The position numbers and the translations under genes are program-made. DNA of 63,368 bases from a virus. Where the stretch lies: IMG/VR virus record IMGVR_UViG_3300027971_000057, positions 1 to 63,368 of that record; one strand, given 5' to 3'. Under the pieces are notes generated by a model. It saw nothing but the letters and a program-made list of their open reading frames with translations. It searched no databases and had not been told where the DNA came from. How positions within the stretch are numbered: position 1 is the stretch's first letter; each line of letters opens with the position of its first letter. Below are positions 47,355 through 56,623 of the stretch, piece by piece.

Positions 47355-47410
47355 GGCTTCCTCACAAAAAGATTGCGGTTGATGTTATCACGCAGGGGTC
47401 AATGGAGCAA

Positions 47411-48304
47411 TCAGGCTGCGGTGTTAGACATCAAGATGCCTTGCAGGATCAATCCGCAATGGTGAGTGCCAGAGTTGGTAGAGAACTGCCACTGGATGTC
47501 TGTTTTTTGCGTGTATGGGAAAGGATTAACGCGAGGCACTTGATATCTTGAGTCAAAACTTGTTTGTAAAACTGTCAACGTAACCGGATTGGTCAAGGCG
47601 TTGTTGGTGCTTTTGACTTGGTAATTAAGGAAGTTACCAGCAGACGCATCACCGTTAAATGCATTGATGGAGTACAGATACATAGTGTATCCATTAGGGA
47701 CAGAATAAACTGCTGCTTGATTTTTACCAATGCCAGCATTTATTTGTGCATACGTTATACCGCCGTTTTTGGCTGTAATGATTCCCACATTTGAGTCCTG
47801 ACTAGTTCCGGGGCTAGTCAAGACCATGCTGTTAATTCTTAGAAAACTCTGGACAGTAGTTACATTGGTTGTTCCGTTTAACGTAACAGTTTCCGTCTGT
47901 AATGCCCAAGTAGAATCAAGACCGCTAATCAGAACCGTGGCCTGTGTATTGTCAGACGCAGATGTACTTGCCAGCGTCATTACAACTGCGGAGGCAGGAA
48001 AAGCGTACTGAGTTGTCCCAGTGTTTTCCCATAGTGTGTAAAACGTATTTGGAACATTATTAGAGAAGGCAAATAGGTTGACTTGTGATGCGCCAGTAAC
48101 TTTGCCTCTGGCAACCTGCGTCATAAAGTCCGCAGATGTCGTGCTTTCATTGTTGCTTGAACTTGCCACAATTTGCCCCAGTGCATTTACTAGTTGATTA
48201 AAGAACAAGCGCAGAACATTTGAATACTGTTCTTGTGCCATCCGATCATATTCGGTTGTGGCATTAGGTAGCCGAGGGGTGGCTGGAACAAGGATGTCAT
48301 TCAT
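47411..48304 (-). CDS. Structural (tail or capsid-associated) protein, unknown
   Basis: The 297-residue protein begins MNDILVPATPRLPNATTEYD with a helical N-terminus (QYSNVLRLFFNQLVNALGQI), then a beta-rich Asn/Thr/Ser body ending SGTHHCGLILQGILMSNTAA. The helix plus beta-sandwich plan is seen in podovirus tail or head spike proteins. It is coupled by TAATG to the nozzle-like gene. No enzymatic motif. Confidence 0.6.
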   Translation of the reverse strand: MNDILVPATPRLPNATTEYDRMAQEQYSNVLRLFFNQLVNALGQIVASSSNNESTTSADFMTQVARGKVTGASQVNLFAFSNNVPNTFYTLWENTGTTQYAFPASAVVMTLASTSASDNTQATVLISGLDSTWALQTETVTLNGTTNVTTVQSFLRINSMVLTSPGTSQDSNVGIITAKNGGITYAQINAGIGKNQAAVYSVPNGYTMYLYSINAFNGDASAGNFLNYQVKSTNNALTNPVTLTVLQTSFDSRYQVPRVNPFPYTQKTDIQWQFSTNSGTHHCGLILQGILMSNTAA

Positions 48305-50334
48305 TACGCTTTACGCCCATCTTGACGAACATCAATTCGCATAGCACCTAGCTGCCATTGCACGCCAAGCGTGTTAGAACTGATCTGGAACGCCATCTGG
48401 CGCCCGCGAAGCCGTGTGTAGACCTCCGGGGTGAATTGTTGCACTGCGTACGTACGTGTGCTTTGATAGTTCTGTGCGCTCGTCACGCTTGGCGAGGAAG
48501 GGGTTCCGTACAGTGAGCCGGGGAAGTCGCGTGGGTAAATAGACAACGTACAGGTTGGGTTAGCTACGTTAGAGCCATCGAAGGTCAAGTCAGGTATAGA
48601 CCGCCACAGGAAGCCGTAGTTATGGCCGTCATCTAAGTCAAAGTCTGAAGAAGTTACAGCAGCGTTAATAGGTAAAGAAGGATTACCAACATTATCATCT
48701 ACACCAACCTCATGGTAGACAAGGATAGCGTTTGCATTGCCTCCTGCCGAACCATACGCCATAGCCAGAGGAGAGCCTCTGAGCGGGCTGTCAAGCCATG
48801 CAGTTCTACCCTGCGGCTGCCCATTTGCATTGTTCCATGTACCGTAGTACCACACATCATCAAGGTGGTTATAGATCACATAGCGGTCAATGACGTTGGA
48901 ATTGGCCGAGCAGTACTGCCACCAGATCTCGTTATAGCCCTCATTGGTCCCGGCTACGATCTGGAATGCTTGAGTCAAGCTAATGTCCGTATATACGTAC
49001 TCACGTAACGTAGACGGCATGGTCTGAACGCGCCCTGAGTACATATAGAACTTGTCCTGCCCCATCCAGTAAGTGATGTTGTTGGCAGTGACAACAGCGT
49101 TAGGTCCAGCAATAGATATGTTGTCCCCCATGATTTGAATGTTCCATACGTAGGGCGGTCCTACGTACTGCATGGAGTAGATGGCCGCATCAGTAAACAC
49201 CAAGAGTTCTTGGCGAGTCTGGACAGCGGTGATGATGGCAGACCCATGACTCAAGCGGTAATCACCAGCTTGGTTGGTCGTAGCAGGAGTCCAAACAGAG
49301 TAGCTCTCTTGGTCTGACCAGCGAATCTGCATTGGATCTATGGCTGCCGTAGCATAGACACCTGTAGGGTCATTACACCCAAACGCAATCACAATGCGTG
49401 AAGCATCCGACACGGTCATGTAATTACAGACCGTTGGGCAAGTGCCGTCAGTCGTCCAGTACGCTATACCGTTCTGTGTGTTGAGATTGGATGGAGACAA
49501 CAACTGACCACGATTAAACACCGCAGGGTTTGCGTCAGGAACCCATAAGTAGATGCCGCCACCGCGAGGGCTGAACAGCAGCCGCTCACCGAAGTTGATC
49601 TGACTCCACACACGCATCTGAGCATTTGCGCTTACACCAGCGGTAGATGCCAAGCCCCAGCCGACAATACCCCAACCGCCCGCACCCCATCCAACCCCCG
49701 GCGTGAAAATAGCGTTACCGCCATTGAGTTGATATGCAAACGTAGCACTGACTGCTGGAGTTCCCGGTGAAGATGCAGGTACAGATACAACGATTGAATA
49801 CGTATTGGCGGTCAAAGCAGTGATTTGATACTCTCCCTGCATGATGAGCGCAGAGATACCGTTGACTGGACCAGAAACACTTGAAATGGTTACAAAGTCA
49901 CCTGTGTTTCCGCCATATCCGGGATCGTTAACCGTTACTACATTTGACCCTGTTACAGTAGTGAAAGCGTTTGCAACTGCTGTGTCAGTTTTACGGATAG
50001 GGGTGATATCAAAGAAGAAGCCGCCTGTGCCGTTCTGGATGTAGTACTTTAGGTTTGTTCCGACACCCAGTAGGTTGTAGCCAACGAGCGTGATCCAGTT
50101 CCACATCCCACGAGCAACACCCCAAATAGTTCCTGTTGGGGGAGTAGGGATTACCGCAGATACCCCTGCATTTTCTTGAGCAATGGTTCCACCATCTTTG
50201 GTCCAGCCACCGATCTTCTCGGCCTGACCAGAACGAAACCGGATCTTGTCTGAAGCAAACCAGCCACCCTCATTGGCATAGGAGGTGTTTTCTCGATTTA
50301 CCCCAGCCCTGAAATCCAGTTTTTTAAGTGGCAT
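48304..50334 (-). CDS. Tail nozzle-like (stabilisation) protein
   Basis: The 676-residue protein starts MPLKKLDFRAGVNRENTSYA. It contains repeated beta-propeller-like strands (GTIWGVARGMWNWI, GRTAWLDSPLRGSPLAMAYG, TRQELLVFTDAAIYSMQYVG, NNITYWMGQDKFYMYSGRVQ), the plan of P22 gp10 and T7 gp12 nozzle proteins that close the short tail below the adaptor. It is the strongest argument for a podovirus-like tail. Eight bases downstream is the endolysin. Confidence 0.7.
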   Translation of the reverse strand: MPLKKLDFRAGVNRENTSYANEGGWFASDKIRFRSGQAEKIGGWTKDGGTIAQENAGVSAVIPTPPTGTIWGVARGMWNWITLVGYNLLGVGTNLKYYIQNGTGGFFFDITPIRKTDTAVANAFTTVTGSNVVTVNDPGYGGNTGDFVTISSVSGPVNGISALIMQGEYQITALTANTYSIVVSVPASSPGTPAVSATFAYQLNGGNAIFTPGVGWGAGGWGIVGWGLASTAGVSANAQMRVWSQINFGERLLFSPRGGGIYLWVPDANPAVFNRGQLLSPSNLNTQNGIAYWTTDGTCPTVCNYMTVSDASRIVIAFGCNDPTGVYATAAIDPMQIRWSDQESYSVWTPATTNQAGDYRLSHGSAIITAVQTRQELLVFTDAAIYSMQYVGPPYVWNIQIMGDNISIAGPNAVVTANNITYWMGQDKFYMYSGRVQTMPSTLREYVYTDISLTQAFQIVAGTNEGYNEIWWQYCSANSNVIDRYVIYNHLDDVWYYGTWNNANGQPQGRTAWLDSPLRGSPLAMAYGSAGGNANAILVYHEVGVDDNVGNPSLPINAAVTSSDFDLDDGHNYGFLWRSIPDLTFDGSNVANPTCTLSIYPRDFPGSLYGTPSSPSVTSAQNYQSTRTYAVQQFTPEVYTRLRGRQMAFQISSNTLGVQWQLGAMRIDVRQDGRKA

Positions 50335-50341
50335 ATCTGCC

Positions 50342-50848
50342 TCACATTGAAAGCGCGGTGGCTTTTACTTCATTGACCCTACGCTCCCAGCCTTTACCAA
50401 ACGTAGGCCAAGTGGATAGTCCTTGTAAGAACTTCAGGCGTTGGGCGCTGTAGTTGATGATGGTGGTCGAGGGTAGCGTAACAGCAACGATGCTAAGAGT
50501 TTGTGGGCCGATAGACCCATCTGCTGCAATCCCTACTGCCGTTTGAAGCCACTGTGAAGCACGGCGAACACCAGAATTGACCGCCGCATCAAACACGCAG
50601 TAGTCAACACCAGACGGCAACTGATCACCCTTGACCCGATCCCAATACATTTCTTTGTAAAGCGGAGAAACTTTGGCTGGCGTAAGACCTCTCATTTCCT
50701 CTTCGGTTACTTTGCGGTCACTCCAATCTTCCCAGACTGCTTGGGTCACTCCGAGATTTGTCCTCCCTCCCGGATCACTTGGGTGATTAACGTAACCACC
50801 TTCGTGTTGCAAGAGATGGCTCAGACATAGTTCAAAATTGGTATTCAT
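50342..50848 (-). CDS. Endolysin, GH108 N-acetylmuramidase
   Basis: The 168-residue protein begins MNTNFELCLSHLLQHEGGYV. The motif HEGGYVNHPSDPGGRTNLGV holds catalytic Glu16 of the GH108 (ZliS) family. The C-terminal half (WLQTAVGIAADGSIGPQTLS) is the helical peptidoglycan-binding part. It cleaves the glycan strands during lysis. There is no signal peptide, so a holin is needed, and two membrane-protein genes lie just upstream with ATGA overlaps. Confidence 0.9.
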   Translation of the reverse strand: MNTNFELCLSHLLQHEGGYVNHPSDPGGRTNLGVTQAVWEDWSDRKVTEEEMRGLTPAKVSPLYKEMYWDRVKGDQLPSGVDYCVFDAAVNSGVRRASQWLQTAVGIAADGSIGPQTLSIVAVTLPSTTIINYSAQRLKFLQGLSTWPTFGKGWERRVNEVKATALSM

Positions 50849-51072
50849 TTCTTGTCCTCGTTATCTTTGTTTTCTTTGCCCATCTTGATACCAGCGATAG
50901 TGCCGACAAAGGCTCCAACAATGGTATTGAACGAGGGCTGAAGCATTTTGAACAACTCGTTGTTGTCCACATGGTCGTCAAACAGTCCAACCAAGGATGC
51001 ACCACAAGTAGCCACAAGTACCAAGGATAACGACAGACAACAGATGACGGTGATGTAGTCGGCTATCTTCAT
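50845..51072 (-). CDS. Small membrane protein, probable holin or lysis accessory
   Basis: The 75-residue protein has two hydrophobic segments, YITVICCLSLSLVLVATCGA (about 6-25) and FNTIVGAFVGTIAGIKMG (about 48-65), with a charged loop and a basic/acidic tail (KENKDNEDKK). That is a class II holin plan. It overlaps the endolysin and the upstream 158-residue membrane protein gene by four bases each. Which of the two is the true holin cannot be told from sequence. Confidence 0.65.
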   Translation of the reverse strand: MKIADYITVICCLSLSLVLVATCGASLVGLFDDHVDNNELFKMLQPSFNTIVGAFVGTIAGIKMGKENKDNEDKK

Positions 51073-51545
51073 TTCTTATCCTTTTCCTTGGAGCCTATAG
51101 AGGAACCAAACCAAAAGTTCAACATGGTGGCGAGAACTGTGCCCAGAACAAAACCAAGAATGGTGTCGGCAAACCTGATGTTTTTATCTGGAATTACGCT
51201 GAAAGTAATAAAGCCAATGTAAATTGCCGCGCAGACTGACCAGAAGGTAGTCAGGTACATCGTGAAGCGTTTAGAGAAAACGTCCGACTGCTGGAGCGCA
51301 ATCTTCTGCATATCCCGAGCGTCGGCGGTGTTGGCGTGTTGCGCCTTCAACGTCTCTAAATCAATTTGTGCCAGCTTGAACGCTGCTTCTGGGTCTTCGA
51401 CCACAGCCTTAGTCACTGCTTCTACCGTATCTTCAACACCGAATTGTTTGGCAATAGCCGATACAGCAGCACCACCCAAGGGGCCAGCAACAACAGTTGC
51501 CAAAGCAGGGGCAACGCTTCCAAGCAGTTTGAGCAACTCATTCAT
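51069..51545 (-). CDS. Holin family (3TM-type) membrane protein
   Basis: The 158-residue protein has an N-terminal hydrophobic stretch (SVAPALATVVAGPLGGAAVS), a helical middle with a VEDPEAAFKLAQIDLETLKA segment, and two strong membrane segments (TTFWSVCAAIYIGFITFSV and TILGFVLGTVLATMLNFWFG). It ends in a basic tail. This is the plan of the 3TM phage holin superfamily. It lies directly upstream of a small membrane protein and the endolysin, forming a lysis cassette. Confidence 0.8.
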   Translation of the reverse strand: MNELLKLLGSVAPALATVVAGPLGGAAVSAIAKQFGVEDTVEAVTKAVVEDPEAAFKLAQIDLETLKAQHANTADARDMQKIALQQSDVFSKRFTMYLTTFWSVCAAIYIGFITFSVIPDKNIRFADTILGFVLGTVLATMLNFWFGSSIGSKEKDKK

Positions 51546-51553
51546 CGAGCCCC

Positions 51554-51931
51554 CTATGCGCTGATGTTGGACGCCGTGACAAACAGCGCATCAATCTGCG
51601 CGTCGTTTAACCCTAGCATGGAGGCCAATGCGTTTACGGTAGGAGAATTACGCTCCCAGTCGGTTGCATTCTCAAACGCCAGCCGAGTGATGTTGCTTCG
51701 CGGCAGGGCGTCAATGTAGGTATGCACGGTGTCCAGATAGCCACCAGCAGCGAGCGTGGCCAACGCTTGAAAGCGCGTCACCGACGCAGGGATGGGTGGC
51801 GGTGGCGGTACATAAGGGTCAGGCGTGTTGCCCTCGGCAAGCCATGCGAGATATTGCGGATGTTCAATCGGAACCCATGCGCCATCAATGCGACGAACAC
51901 CCATAGAATCAATAATTGTATAAGTTTTCAT
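51554..51931 (-). CDS. Tail fibre assembly/chaperone-like protein A
   Basis: The 125-residue protein ends PVTRF-like: the segments VTRFQALATLAAGGYLDTV, FENATDWERNSPTVNALASM and DALFVTASNISA also occur in the protein at 53561. A Pro run (YVPPPPPIPASVTRF) links an N-terminal part to this helical domain, as in fibre-assembly proteins encoded right after fibre genes. It lies 2 bases after the 539-residue fibre gene. The two paralogues form a fibre-chaperone pair each. Function inferred from position. Confidence 0.7.
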   Translation of the reverse strand: MKTYTIIDSMGVRRIDGAWVPIEHPQYLAWLAEGNTPDPYVPPPPPIPASVTRFQALATLAAGGYLDTVHTYIDALPRSNITRLAFENATDWERNSPTVNALASMLGLNDAQIDALFVTASNISA

Positions 51932-51933
51932 TA

Positions 51934-53553
51934 TTATAACTCCGCATCTGCTGTAATATAACGCCCGACACCACTGTCGTAGGCATAAAACTGTCCTACT
52001 GCAACTGCAGATGTTGACAGTCTGATATAGTCTATGCCTGCTAATCCTATTGTAGGCGCTGTTGCATTAACAGTAACCCATGCCCCAACAACATTTGCTA
52101 TGGGTACTGCACGCATCGTGACTGGCGTCTTAAAAGGTTCATAAGCATTATATCCAGCGGTTGGAGTAATGCCAGAAACAATCATTGTTCCAGACCCTGA
52201 GGTAGACGCCCAATAATATCTTTGACACAACGCCAACTCCATCCCAATCGGACGTTGCTCGAATGGCGTGGCTACGGGGCCGACTTCTACTTGCAATCCA
52301 GTAACAAACACACCATCGCTTGTTCCAGCAGTACCAACTGGAGTCCATTGAAGTAATACCGCCAGAGACAACGCGCCGCTTGGTATTGTGGCCGTCATGG
52401 AATACCTAGTCCATGTCGTTGTAATCGTATTTGCTTGGTTTGTTGCCGCTTGCCCTGCCCAACTTCCAAGGGTTGCGCTGGTGGCGTTTGCTGCCGTTCC
52501 AGTTATAACTTGAGAACTAAGGGAGCTTCCGCTTGAGGAAAAGTTTGCAGCCGCTTTAGCATAAAAACTAAAAGTAACTGTTTGTCCCTTTAAGTCATAT
52601 ATATTGATAGTCTCAACAACCTGTCCAGCACCAAGTCCACCCGTAAGGGCTGATGCTGAATTTCTGTAGAAATACAAAGAATTGACAAAACCAGTTGGCG
52701 CGTCAGTACTTTGCTGCATGCCTCCCGCTGCGCTTGTTGCCATAACAGCAAAGAAACGATCAACGGTCAAATATGAATAGGTGGTTGTCAATGCAAATGG
52801 GCCAGCCCCTCTTTGAGCCACCCGCATATCCCCATTGATAATCTTATTCCGCAGCCCCGCCAACTGACCACCATTGGCAGAGGCCATCTGCACGTTGCCT
52901 GTGAATGTGCCGGTGGTTCCAGAAACTGCGCCGCTGAACGTGCCGGTGGTGCCAGAAACAGCACCACTAAAAGTGCCGGTGGTGCCAGAAACAGCACCAC
53001 TAAAAGTGCCGGTGGTGGCCGTAACCGCTCCCAACGAACTGCCGTAAGCTAACGCATCGCCAGCCGTTGTCGGCGTAGCGACGTTGGTGATCTTGAAGCC
53101 GCCCATCGAGAAGTCTGCGGTGGCGGTCAACGGCGGACTGGAAATACTGTAGAAACCAGTTGTCCCGTCTGTCCAGATAATTTGTTTTGCACCCGCTACC
53201 ACCGTATAGCCCGTACCCGTGACAGCCGTGGTATTGGCTGGTGCAATCCGCATGGTTGCAGCGTAAGAGGTATCGTTCCAAATTAGGTATATCTTGGGCC
53301 TATTGGGGACGCATAATGTAAACGCAGAGGCTGCTGTTGTAATTTTAACTATCGCCATCCGCGCTTGATCAACTGCCCCATCGTTGGCAATGAGGTATTG
53401 GGGCGTTACAGTAATTGGCACTTCCGTATAGCCAGAGATTGCGCCCTCCAGCAATGTGCCAAGATTGGTGTTGGTTGTATCGCCCCAGACGCCCGCCTGA
53501 TCGCCTGTGGGAATAAGAGATACACGAAGGTTTGGTGAGTAAGTAGTTGGCAT
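51934..53553 (-). CDS. Tail fibre A
   Basis: The 539-residue fibre starts with MPTTYSPNLRVSLIPTGDQA and TGDQAGVWGDTTNTNLGTLL, a known virion-attachment type N-terminus. A linker with an 11-residue unit GTFSGAVSGTT, encoded by 33-base tandem repeats, leads to QLAGLRNKIINGDMRVAQRG and a beta-rich C-terminal domain ending in ATPFEQRPIGMELALCQRYY and a short tip. The C-terminal domain resembles that of fibre B. It binds the host surface; specificity is unknown. Confidence 0.8.
   Translation of the reverse strand: MPTTYSPNLRVSLIPTGDQAGVWGDTTNTNLGTLLEGAISGYTEVPITVTPQYLIANDGAVDQARMAIVKITTAASAFTLCVPNRPKIYLIWNDTSYAATMRIAPANTTAVTGTGYTVVAGAKQIIWTDGTTGFYSISSPPLTATADFSMGGFKITNVATPTTAGDALAYGSSLGAVTATTGTFSGAVSGTTGTFSGAVSGTTGTFSGAVSGTTGTFTGNVQMASANGGQLAGLRNKIINGDMRVAQRGAGPFALTTTYSYLTVDRFFAVMATSAAGGMQQSTDAPTGFVNSLYFYRNSASALTGGLGAGQVVETINIYDLKGQTVTFSFYAKAAANFSSSGSSLSSQVITGTAANATSATLGSWAGQAATNQANTITTTWTRYSMTATIPSGALSLAVLLQWTPVGTAGTSDGVFVTGLQVEVGPVATPFEQRPIGMELALCQRYYWASTSGSGTMIVSGITPTAGYNAYEPFKTPVTMRAVPIANVVGAWVTVNATAPTIGLAGIDYIRLSTSAVAVGQFYAYDSGVGRYITADAEL
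52907..53005. repeat. 33-base tandem repeats in tail fibre A
   Basis: Three units (52907-52939, 52940-52972, 52973-53005) plus a partial fourth. The last two are identical and the first differs at several bases. Each encodes the 11-residue GTFSGAVSGTT in the fibre shaft, so slippage could change fibre length in steps of 11 residues. Confidence 0.9.
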
Positions 53554-53560
53554 ATGTGTC

Positions 53561-53941
53561 CTACGCGCTGATGTTAGAGGCAGCGATAAAGAGATCGTCT
53601 ACTTGGGTAGTGTCTAGGCCAAGCATAGTAGCTAGTGCATTAAGGGTAGGTGAAGTCCGCTCCCAATCCGCAGCATTTTCCCAAGCCAGCCTCTGCACAT
53701 TATCTTCATCCAGCGCAGCAATATGGGCACGGATGGCGGGTAGGTATCCCCCCGCAGCAAGAACCGCCAACGCTTGAAATCGCGTTACCGATACGGGTAC
53801 AGCGGGGGGAGGTGGGACATAGGGCTCAATTGTCGCACCCTCGGGGACTTCAGAAGCGACTGCGGAATAGATACAAGTGCCGTCCTCTTCAATAATGAAG
53901 ACAACTTCGTTCGATGCGTCTGTATAACGATAAGTTCTCAT
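53561..53941 (-). CDS. Tail fibre assembly/chaperone-like protein B
   Basis: The 126-residue protein starts MRTYRYTDASNEVVFIIEED (ATG 53939-53941, overlapping the fibre B stop by ATGA). Its C-terminal 90 residues (PPPPAVPVSVTRFQALAVLA, LDTTQVDDLFIAASNISA) closely match protein A at 51554, with a different N-terminal part. The same order (fibre, then this gene) is used in both cassettes. Each N-terminus may be specific for its own fibre. Function inferred. Confidence 0.7.
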   Translation of the reverse strand: MRTYRYTDASNEVVFIIEEDGTCIYSAVASEVPEGATIEPYVPPPPAVPVSVTRFQALAVLAAGGYLPAIRAHIAALDEDNVQRLAWENAADWERTSPTLNALATMLGLDTTQVDDLFIAASNISA

Positions 53942-55371
53942 GGTATCTCCACTTGCCATGCCAGATATGTGCCTGCATTTGCACTCGTAACCATAGTGCC
54001 ACCGTGACCCGCAGTTATAGCACCAGAGGCGCAACTTACTTGCCACATATATTGATTAGTTCGTGTAGTAGTCGCTGGTACAGAAGTAATGTTGGCTACT
54101 ACCGCAGTTCCGCTCCAACTATAGTCACCAAAAACTCCAGTAGTCTCAAGTATTGTCGGCGTTGTACGCATTAAAACGGGGAAGTTACCAGTAGCAATAT
54201 ACGCTGCCGTAGTTGATGCGTATGCGTTAGCTAACACACCAGTCGTCGTGCCCGCAATGATCTTGTAGTAGTAGCGTTGGCAGAGTGCAGCAACAATAGT
54301 CGATGGCAAACGCTCGAAGGGGGTTGCTACAGTACCCTGCTCAAACTGAACTTGACCGACTGTCCATGTACCGCTGATCTGTGCGCCAACGGTGAAGAGA
54401 ATCTCAATACCTGTGGTTGCTCCCGCTGGGACAGCGATATTGGTGCTGTAAATTGCAGGGGTTGCCGTGACTGTGAACGTGCCCGTGGCAATGGTCGTCT
54501 TGGTGGGAGTTGCAATCGTGCCAAAGGTATCTGCTGTGGTCGTGGCGTAAGATGCCGTCCACGTTACCGAAGTCAGCAATGAGTTTGCCAACTCAACAGA
54601 CAATGTGCAGGTATCCCCCGCCATGTCAAAGCAGTTGTTAGCCTCGATTCGCTGACCAACACCGACTGATGTAACCGCGGCTACACCTGTAATCTGAAGC
54701 CGTTTAGATGTGGCATCTACGCCGTTAACCCGCGCTGCCGTGACGTTACCGCCAACACAGTAAACAAAAAACCTATCAACACAAGGATAGCCTAGAAACG
54801 CAGTGGGAACAGCCGTACCTGCGGTAACCGTGGCAGACGTTGCGTGTTGCGCCAAAAGCATGGAACCGTTGATTATGCGGTTACGCATTCCCGCAAGCTG
54901 ACCCCCACCATTTGTACTAGTCAGGACTGTGTCAGCGGTGAATGTCTTGACCCCAGTGATATTTTGAGCGGTGTTGGTGTAAACACCATTAGTGACGGTA
55001 GCGGAATTACCGTTAATGGAGCCAACAATGGTAGAACTAAAAGTCTTGATGCCGCCAATTGTCTGGTCGCCTGTGGTGTAGACGCCATTCGTTACGGTGG
55101 CAGCGTTTCCTACCAGCGCCCCAGTAAAAGTCGTTGAGTAGATGTTGTTCCACAGCAGAGAGGCAGAGCCTATGGTCTGCGTGTTCGTCACCGTGGGGAG
55201 CAAATTCCCCGTGACGGTGGGGTTGGCGAAAGACAGCCCTGAGATGGTAGTGACTGTGTCGCCCAACTGAAACGTAGTTGTTCCGAGCGTAGTGCCCGTC
55301 GCAAAGTTAGAATCTAACTGCGACAACGGCAGCGTCCCGACTTGGGAGGCAAAGATATAGGGTACGGTCAT
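53938..55371 (-). CDS. Tail fibre B
   Basis: The 477-residue fibre starts MTVPYIFASQVGTLPLSQLD, which suits a virion anchor, and has a shaft with YTTGDQTIGGIKTF and YTNTAQNITGVKTF repeats. Then GGGQLAGMRNRIINGSMLLA begins a beta-rich C-terminal domain with VATPFERLPSTIVAALCQRY, paralogous to fibre A. A different N-terminus and shaft suggest it attaches at a different place or to fibre A. A receptor-binding role is likely. Confidence 0.8.
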   Translation of the reverse strand: MTVPYIFASQVGTLPLSQLDSNFATGTTLGTTTFQLGDTVTTISGLSFANPTVTGNLLPTVTNTQTIGSASLLWNNIYSTTFTGALVGNAATVTNGVYTTGDQTIGGIKTFSSTIVGSINGNSATVTNGVYTNTAQNITGVKTFTADTVLTSTNGGGQLAGMRNRIINGSMLLAQHATSATVTAGTAVPTAFLGYPCVDRFFVYCVGGNVTAARVNGVDATSKRLQITGVAAVTSVGVGQRIEANNCFDMAGDTCTLSVELANSLLTSVTWTASYATTTADTFGTIATPTKTTIATGTFTVTATPAIYSTNIAVPAGATTGIEILFTVGAQISGTWTVGQVQFEQGTVATPFERLPSTIVAALCQRYYYKIIAGTTTGVLANAYASTTAAYIATGNFPVLMRTTPTILETTGVFGDYSWSGTAVVANITSVPATTTRTNQYMWQVSCASGAITAGHGGTMVTSANAGTYLAWQVEIP

Positions 55372-55381
55372 TGTGATCTCG

Positions 55382-55534
55382 TCAAGTAGTATTTACCGGA
55401 GTCCATACAGGTACGGAGTTGCTAGTCCAAGCAACAATCTGCATAGCATTATTACCCCACAAAACCACTTCGCTACTGTTATTAACCCAAGTAACCGCTT
55501 GCCCGTTCTGGATAGGGGTCCATACAGTTGGCAT
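55382..55534 (-). CDS. 50-residue small protein before fibre B
   Basis: The short frame starts at ATG 55532-55534 with a strong AGGAGGT seven bases upstream and ends ten bases before fibre B. The product MPTVWTPIQNGQAVTWVNNS... is Trp/Asn/Val-rich with the repeated idea VWTP...WVNNS..VWTP, a pattern of small beta virion proteins. It fills what would otherwise be an unexplained gap. Function unknown. Confidence 0.6.
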   Translation of the reverse strand: MPTVWTPIQNGQAVTWVNNSSEVVLWGNNAMQIVAWTSNSVPVWTPVNTT

Positions 55535-55542
55535 AGTACCTC

Positions 55543-55956
55543 CTACGCGATTCTCAGGACTGCGGAACTAGATGTGTTAGCGGGGAGGGTGACGGTAAAC
55601 GTGGCAGATGATATTTTGTCTGCGCCAAAGTCCAGCACTGCAATAGACCTATTTGCTGCCGTCACGTTATAAATTAACGCGCCCCGCGCAGTCAATGCGG
55701 CGTTAAACACGGGGTTGTTAAAACTTATATACGCAACATTATTGGCGGAGTTGATGGTCACCCCAGTCAACACAATGCCGCCTGCTGTATAGCCTGACGC
55801 TACAACCTCATTGCTGGTGGTATACACGGTTGTGTCTGCATTCAACGTAGCACCCGAGGTGTACAGCGCGATCTTAATTGAGTTCGACAATAGGTTATGA
55901 ACTGCTTGAGGCAGTTCAACCTTAAAGCTTGTCGTCATCGTTTGAGTAAGGGACAT
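55543..55956 (-). CDS. Beta-rich tail or head structural protein, unknown
   Basis: The 137-residue protein (MSLTQTMTTSFKVELPQAVH...) has a helix and then beta-strand-rich Thr/Asn/Ala sequence (SGYTAGGIVLTGVTINSANN) and a RGALIYNVTAANRSIAVLD segment. It resembles short tail or baseplate-like virion proteins with no catalytic residues. It lies between the adaptor-like gene and fibre B, one base from the former. Function inferred from position. Confidence 0.6.
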   Translation of the reverse strand: MSLTQTMTTSFKVELPQAVHNLLSNSIKIALYTSGATLNADTTVYTTSNEVVASGYTAGGIVLTGVTINSANNVAYISFNNPVFNAALTARGALIYNVTAANRSIAVLDFGADKISSATFTVTLPANTSSSAVLRIA

Positions 55957-55957
55957 A

Positions 55958-56623
55958 TCAAGTCACAGGTTGACGATACTGACCAGAACGATACGCATCT
56001 TGACGCTCCAGACCATCACCAAGACGTTTAGCCAACACAAGGGCTTCCTTGTACTTGCCATCGTACAGCGCCATCATGTCCGCCTCACCCTTCATATAGG
56101 TGTAGGCTTCAACAAGAGCACCATAAAGCAAGACAGTGTCAAAGTTATCTCCGAGCCATGTCTGCCCGCCCGATACTGTGGTGATTGACTCGGGATAGAA
56201 GAAGTAATGCAGTTCTACGCTGTAGATGGCATCGGGCGTGGGACCGACAATGAACACTAGTTCTTTGGCGTTTGTAGAGTCTGGACCAAACAGCGCGTAA
56301 TACTTGGGTGTGCCCACAGTTGTGGGGCTTGCAGGTACTGGATACGCCTCACGAATGAAGTTCACATCCTTGTTTAGCAAGAACGTATACGCCCCACTCC
56401 CCGTGTAAACCGCCATTGAGTACGCCGATAAGAAGTCTGTGGGGCAAGCAATATACGGTGTGTTGATCGTTGTTGCCCCCGTCACGTTCTTGCGAAGTGA
56501 TGGAAACTGGACGCTATTGAATATCCGCTGCTCCGCTTGCGTAATGAACGTGTTCATGTTCGCAGTCGGAAATTGATTTTCCGTGTAGGAGGAGATCGCA
56601 GATACAAGCGCCGAATAGTTCAT
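55958..56623 (-). CDS. Head-tail adaptor-like protein (gp4/gp11 type)
   Basis: The 221-residue protein begins MNYSALVSAISSYTENQFPT and has FITQAEQRIFNSVQFPSLRK, PTDFLSAYSMAV, and YYALFGPDSTNAKELVFIVG. It ends with a helical GEADMMALYDGKYKEALVLAK. This is the helix-bundle plus beta-sheet pattern of phage adaptor proteins (T7 gp11, P22 gp4), which form the ring between portal and nozzle. A second adaptor-like gene lies at 57497. Which is the true adaptor cannot be settled here. Confidence 0.65.
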   Translation of the reverse strand: MNYSALVSAISSYTENQFPTANMNTFITQAEQRIFNSVQFPSLRKNVTGATTINTPYIACPTDFLSAYSMAVYTGSGAYTFLLNKDVNFIREAYPVPASPTTVGTPKYYALFGPDSTNAKELVFIVGPTPDAIYSVELHYFFYPESITTVSGGQTWLGDNFDTVLLYGALVEAYTYMKGEADMMALYDGKYKEALVLAKRLGDGLERQDAYRSGQYRQPVT

